Positions 15,104 through 16,673 of a stretch of 16,673 nucleotides of DNA are shown here, piece by piece. A program made the translations under genes and the position numbers. The DNA comes from Clostridia bacterium (GTDB taxonomy: Bacteria; Bacillota; Clostridia; Saccharofermentanales; UBA5734). The notes under the pieces are model-generated. The model was not told where the DNA came from and ran no database searches. It saw nothing but the letters and a program-made list of their open reading frames with translations. Numbering within the stretch: position 1 is the first letter of the stretch; each line of letters opens with the position of its first letter. The stretch spans positions 1-16,673 of the forward strand of contig RZZF01000008.1 in assembly GCA_009929975.1 (NCBI GenBank), in the 5' to 3' direction.

Positions 15104-15413
15104 AGTCTTCAAAGACAATTTCGTTCGGTCTGACCATGCCAAGTTGATCCCGGGCGACCCGTTCAATGTATTCATCCGTGTCGACCAGGCTGCTCAATTC
15201 CAGTAATTCCGCCTGTTCGGCCTGGATGATCAGAAGTTGTCGGTCGAGGATTTCCCGTTGCGCCCGCATCCGCTCAATCCGTTCTTCCTGTTCAAAATAG
15301 ATCGCGACCGCTGATGCCGCAGCAAAAACAATAATCAGGCCGATGGTGATGCGAAGCAGCACATGACGGTTTTTCTTCTGGGTAGCATTTTTTTGTCGGC
15401 TGCCTACAAGCAT
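15102..15413 (-). CDS. FtsB/DivIC family cell-division protein
   Basis: DivIC/FtsB proteins are small bitopic components of the divisome that pair with FtsL and connect FtsQ/DivIB to septal wall synthesis. The 103-residue protein has a basic cytoplasmic N-terminus (GSRQKNATQKKNRH), one membrane span (about 18-40), an extracellular coiled coil (about 41-75, EQEERIERMRAQREILDRQL) and the family's C-terminal motif DEYIERVARDQLGMVRPNEIVF. AAAGG lies seven bases before the ATG at 15413; the ATG at 15419 is only one base from it, so the shorter form is chosen. In Bacillus, divIC lies near yabO in the same direction, which matches here and favours DivIC. Confidence 0.9.
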   Translation of the reverse strand: MLVGSRQKNATQKKNRHVLLRITIGLIIVFAAASAVAIYFEQEERIERMRAQREILDRQLLIIQAEQAELLELSSLVDTDEYIERVARDQLGMVRPNEIVFED

Positions 15414-15443
15414 ATCCATTCCTTTCGGCCAATCAGTGTCTTT

Positions 15444-15472
15444 ATTCTAATTCGGCTGCTGCTAAAGAACAA
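15444..15472 (-). promoter_or_regulatory. Promoter of ftsB/divIC
   Basis: The minus strand has TTGTTC (15467-15472), a 17-base spacer and TAGAAT (15444-15449). A start near 15437 would give a leader of about 24 bases. The gap 15414-15557 holds this promoter and no gene. Confidence 0.65.
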
Positions 15473-15557
15473 GGCTGCAACGCGTCAGGATGCCCGAAAT
15501 CATACGATTTTAATGACTGTAATCAAAACGTAACAACCTTTCGGCTGACCAAGTGGC

Positions 15558-15824
15558 TCAGTTCAGTTCACCCGGCTGTCCGCTGTCCAGAATTACATAC
15601 AATTCCTGTGCCTGTTCCTTGCGAACGGTCTCGCGGACTTCGCGAATCTGAATGCGCGAGCGTCCCTGGCCAAAGGTGATTTCCAGGATATCACCCGGCT
15701 TGACTTCAGCACCGGGTTTGGCCGGCCGGCCATTCAGGGCAACCCGGCCAGAACTGCAGATTTCATTGGCGACAGACCGTCGCTTGATCAGTCGCGATAC
15801 TTTGAGAAATTTATCCAGTCTCAT
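15558..15824 (-). CDS. rqcP: S4-domain RNA-binding protein, RqcP (YabO) family
   Basis: RqcP is a short S4-domain protein that works with RqcH on stalled 50S subunits to add C-terminal alanine tails to incomplete peptides (bacterial ribosome quality control). The 88-residue protein starts with MRLDKFLKVSRLIKRRSVAN, continues with GRVALNGRPAKPGAEVKPGD, and ends in an acidic/polar tail. The S4 fold covers about residues 1-60. The Hsp15 family is related, but the short length, the LKVSRLIKRR wording and the neighbour mazG fit RqcP. AAGGAG lies eight bases upstream of ATG 15824; a reading from 15857 adds eleven residues inside mazG and is rejected. The start overlaps the mazG stop as ATGA. Confidence 0.88.
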   Translation of the reverse strand: MRLDKFLKVSRLIKRRSVANEICSSGRVALNGRPAKPGAEVKPGDILEITFGQGRSRIQIREVRETVRKEQAQELYVILDSGQPGELN

Positions 15825-16673
15825 TTTGCTTTCTCCTTCTCTTTCGCCTGATCCCATAATTGATCAAGCTGTTCAAGGTTCAGATCCGCCAGATCATCCC
15901 CGGCAGCCTCCGCCTGGTATTCCATAAGGCTGAACCGCTGAACAAAGCGGTTCGAAGCACGGTCCAGGGCAAGCTCCGGCTGTACACCCAGATGGCGTGC
16001 ATAATTGACGACCGCGAACAACAGATCTCCCACCTCATCCATCAGATGCTCCGACGGGAGCGTGGCATCCGATCCGGTGGATTGATCAACCCGGCCATCA
16101 GCGTCCTGGCTGTTTGATCCAGCCAGACAGTCGACGATCTCAGCCAGTTCTTCGTGGATTTTGCCCAGTGGTCCCGAGGGGTCGGGCCAGTCAAATCCAA
16201 CCCGAGCAGCCCGTTGCTGGATCTTATAGCTGCGCTGCAGGGCCGGCAGGTGGCGCGGCAGATCAGCCAGCACTTCGCTTTGACGCTTCTGGCCTTTTTC
16301 CTGACGTTTATTTTTCTCCCACGTCGCGAGGACTTCCTCAGCGGTTGCCGCCTGATCATCACCGAAAATATGGGTATGCCGGGAAATCAGCTTGCGGCTG
16401 ATCGCGGTCATGACATCTGAAAAATCAAACTGATCGTTTTCTGACGCGATCTGAGCATGAAAGACAACCTGCATCAAAACGTCGCCCAGCTCATCGCACA
16501 GGCGTTCCGGATTCTCACTGTCAATGGCGTCGATGGCCTCATAGGCTTCCTCGATCAGATGCGGCTTCAGTGAGCGATGGGTTTGTTCACGATCCCAAGG
16601 ACAACCATCCGGAGCCCGCAGAAGCGCCATGATGTCCAGCAGTTCCTGCATTGAATAGTGCGATTTTAACGGC
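15821..16673 (-). CDS. mazG: MazG-type nucleoside triphosphate pyrophosphohydrolase (continues past the right edge)
   Basis: MazG hydrolyses nucleoside triphosphates to monophosphates and pyrophosphate, clearing damaged or excess nucleotides. Two MazG repeats are visible: GCPWDREQTHRSL with HLIEEAYEAIDAID and DELGDVLMQVVFHAQ, then KIHEELAEIVDCL with DEVGDLLFAVVNYARHLG. The EExxE and ExxD residues that bind Mg2+ are present in both. A Ser/Asp/Gly-rich insertion (SNSQDADGRVDQSTGSDATL) splits the second repeat. The first in-frame ATG is at 16651 but lacks a Shine-Dalgarno, and the frame stays open to the edge with residues PLKSHYS before it. So the true start probably lies outside, and the protein may be the C-terminal half of a YabN-like tetrapyrrole methylase-MazG fusion. 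The 276-residue part from 16651 would also match a standalone MazG. Confidence 0.9.
   Translation of the reverse strand, partial: PLKSHYSMQELLDIMALLRAPDGCPWDREQTHRSLKPHLIEEAYEAIDAIDSENPERLCDELGDVLMQVVFHAQIASENDQFDFSDVMTAISRKLISRHTHIFGDDQAATAEEVLATWEKNKRQEKGQKRQSEVLADLPRHLPALQRSYKIQQRAARVGFDWPDPSGPLGKIHEELAEIVDCLAGSNSQDADGRVDQSTGSDATLPSEHLMDEVGDLLFAVVNYARHLGVQPELALDRASNRFVQRFSLMEYQAEAAGDDLADLNLEQLDQLWDQAKEKEKAK

Noticed and set aside
1..16673. Insertion sequences, prophage, CRISPR arrays, toxin-antitoxin or defence genes
   Set aside because: No transposase, integrase, spaced direct repeats or accessory-type genes were found; nearly every base belongs to a conserved housekeeping gene or its control region.

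Overview
The window is a dense block of bacterial housekeeping genes from a Gram-positive, probably anaerobic member of the Bacillota. Gene order points to the class Clostridia; species is not determinable by eye. The reasons are the rpmH-rnpA-yidD-yidC-jag-mnmE-mnmG-rsmG order, the presence of Veg, DivIC/FtsB and RqcP (YabO-like) proteins, a full-length formate-tetrahydrofolate ligase, strong AGGAGG-type ribosome binding sites and sigma-A-like promoters. The base composition looks moderately G+C-rich for this group.

Left block (1-7294, all minus strand). Read in the direction of transcription it runs rpmH (L34), rnpA, yidD, yidC, jag/khpB, mnmE, mnmG, rsmG, then the N-terminus of gyrA at the window edge. 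This is the classical origin-proximal operon. A near-consensus promoter at 7338-7367 probably drives the operon. A hairpin after rpmH and another between jag and mnmE may step expression down. gyrA has its own extended -10 promoter.

Middle block (7418-10055, minus strand). In transcription order it is veg, ispE, and a membrane-anchored CapA/PGA_cap-family protein. dnaA would usually stand next to rpmH, but it is absent here. A terminator separates veg from ispE, and its T-tract directly touches the ispE Shine-Dalgarno sequence.

Right block. fhs (10240-11910) diverges from veg, and the two promoters are physically interlocked. A short SRP RNA gene (about 12041-12171), dnaX, a YbaB/EbfC nucleoid protein and recR follow on the plus strand. 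They end at a bidirectional terminator shared with the convergent ftsB/divIC gene. Beyond that, on the minus strand, lie rqcP and mazG; mazG runs off the right edge.

The genes serve translation (L34, RNase P, rRNA and tRNA modification, SRP RNA, ribosome quality control), membrane protein insertion (YidC, YidD), replication and repair (GyrA, DnaX, YbaB, RecR), cell division (FtsB/DivIC), isoprenoid synthesis (IspE), one-carbon metabolism (Fhs) and nucleotide-pool sanitation (MazG). I found no mobile element, CRISPR array, prophage, defence system or unrecognised gene cassette. The interest is in gene order, promoter architecture and a few residue-level oddities.
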